This document shows, in pieces, positions 63,446-64,000 of a stretch of DNA of 64,000 bases. The stretch lies in the NCBI GenBank assembly GCA_016710985.1, contig JADJTX010000007.1, forward strand, positions 62,001 through 126,000, given 5' to 3'. Source of the DNA: Ignavibacteria bacterium (GTDB taxonomy: Bacteria; Bacteroidota; Ignavibacteria; Tepidaquicellales; Tepidaquicellaceae). The translations under genes were made by a program, and so were the position numbers. The notes beneath the pieces were generated by a model that searched no databases, was not told where the DNA came from, and saw nothing but the letters and a program-made list of their open reading frames with translations. How positions within the stretch are numbered: position 1 is the first letter of the stretch; each line of letters begins with the position of its first letter.

Positions 63446-63745
63446 TATTGGGTATTGGGTATTGGGTATTGGGTATTGGGATGGGTATGTTGGGTTTGTT
63501 GGGTATTGAGTATTGGGTATTGGGTATTAGGTATTTGATATCTATCCTCAGTACTCAATCTCAATACTCAGTTCTCAATACTCAGTATTCAATACTCAAT
63601 ACTCAGTACTCAATACTCAGTATTCAGCACTCAATACTCAGTACTCAATACTCAGTACTCAATACTCAGTACTCAATACTCAGTATTCAGCACTCAATAC
63701 TCAGTAACTCAATACTCAGTACACAATACTCAATACTCAATACTT
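63446..63745. repeat. ATTGGGT tandem repeats facing ACTCAATACTCAG repeats
   Basis: 63444-63537 holds about nine TATTGGG units. 63547-63745 holds about twenty units of ACTCAATACTCAGT. The two are roughly complementary (CAATACTC against GAGTATTG), so the whole 300-base gap can fold back on itself. No gene is present. Confidence 0.93.
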
Positions 63746-64000
63746 TGGATGATCCGGAAACAAAATATGATTTCATTAAAAATAAAACCTGCCCTTACTG
63801 CCAGTCTAAAATAAAACAGGGAGCTGACTTTATTGTCTGTTCCAATTGCGGTACGCCTCATCACAAAGAATGCTGGAATGAAAACCTCGGCTGCACGACT
63901 TACGGCTGTACCAATAATCCTCTTACAGAGAAGAAGGTCACGGTTGATTCTCAGGATGTAGGAAATGAAACTGTGGAATCTTTGAGAGCATCACTGCGAA
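63745..64000 (+). CDS. Prokaryotic RING-finger protein (3' partial)
   Basis: The frame opens with TTG at 63745, just after the repeat, and runs off the window. The first 55 residues are a cross-braced zinc domain: C16-PY-C19, C32-SN-C35, H39/H40, C43, C50 and C55, with the spacing and the surrounding GTPHHKECWNEN and GCTTYGC words known from Prok-RING family 1. A Ser/Thr/Glu-rich stretch follows. Such domains are predicted E3-like or zinc-binding adaptors. Placed third after a ubiquitin-like protein and an E1, a ligase-like role is the natural hypothesis. The C-terminal portion, possibly membrane segments, is beyond the window. Confidence 0.85.
   Translation, partial: MDDPETKYDFIKNKTCPYCQSKIKQGADFIVCSNCGTPHHKECWNENLGCTTYGCTNNPLTEKKVTVDSQDVGNETVESLRASLR

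Noticed and set aside
63547..63745. Possible CRISPR array
   Set aside because: Units are 7-14 bases with no unique spacers of 25-40 bases and no cas genes; it is a simple tandem repeat.

Overview
This is an AT-rich window (GC not computed; by eye below 40 percent) from a bacterium of the FCB superphylum. It most resembles an Ignavibacteria/Chlorobi-Bacteroidota type genome. The clearest evidence is the type IX secretion tail on the subtilase at 9177-12119 (motif QNYPNPFNP followed by a LKIYD...GKEVATL block). Supporting evidence is the weak Shine-Dalgarno signals, one TAnnTTTG-like promoter, large outer-membrane barrel proteins and an LpxH-like hydrolase. About a third of the genes are best read from TTG starts.

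Layout. 1-9.1 kb: housekeeping genes (glycosylasparaginase, a catalytically dead amidohydrolase-like protein, Nudix, FolE2, a DsbD-N-like secreted protein, LpxH-like, bifunctional PBP1A, Ndk). 9.2-15.2 kb: a T9SS-exported subtilase, a TonB-like single-pass protein split by a one-base frameshift, and an orphan RskA-like anti-sigma factor. 15.5-27.3 kb: a long plus-strand run centred on an ArsS-type radical SAM enzyme with its peroxidase-like partner, a TlpA thioredoxin, an FAD oxidoreductase, an outer-membrane protein, a membrane polyferredoxin, DUF547, three sugar-transfer enzymes and a TIGR04282-type transferase. 27.3-38.7 kb, mostly minus strand: a SprA-like barrel protein, GNAT, a von Willebrand A protein with a propeller-like neighbour, Sua5, tRNA-Asp, MsrA and an EEP nuclease/phosphatase. 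39-52 kb: CydAB oxidase, MFS exporter, DUF971, RNase G, Rho, a GT-C membrane protein with TPRs, MltG, a membrane permease and UbiX. 52.2-61.6 kb: a metalloprotease-propeller-Omp85 fusion, guanine deaminase type enzyme, GlnA with an Lrp regulator, a small toxin-antitoxin pair and LivH/LivJ. 61.8-64 kb: a ubiquitin-like protein, an E1-like activating enzyme and, cut by the window edge, a prokaryotic RING-finger protein.

The ubiquitin-like/E1/RING trio at the right end is the most interesting system here. It looks like a bacterial protein-conjugation module, and any E2 or JAB peptidase would lie beyond the window. The second notable system is the extended arsenosugar-type radical SAM locus, which has no ArsM in view and carries its own electron-transfer genes.

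Two features run through the window. First, intergenic spaces are filled with short (7-10 bp) tandem repeats from a few families. They recur at unrelated loci, often as inverted pairs, and sometimes supply the last codons and the stop of genes. Second, at least ten genes carry single-base disruptions, mostly at homopolymers and including rho. This argues for consensus errors rather than real gene loss, so the affected proteins are reconstructed here where possible.
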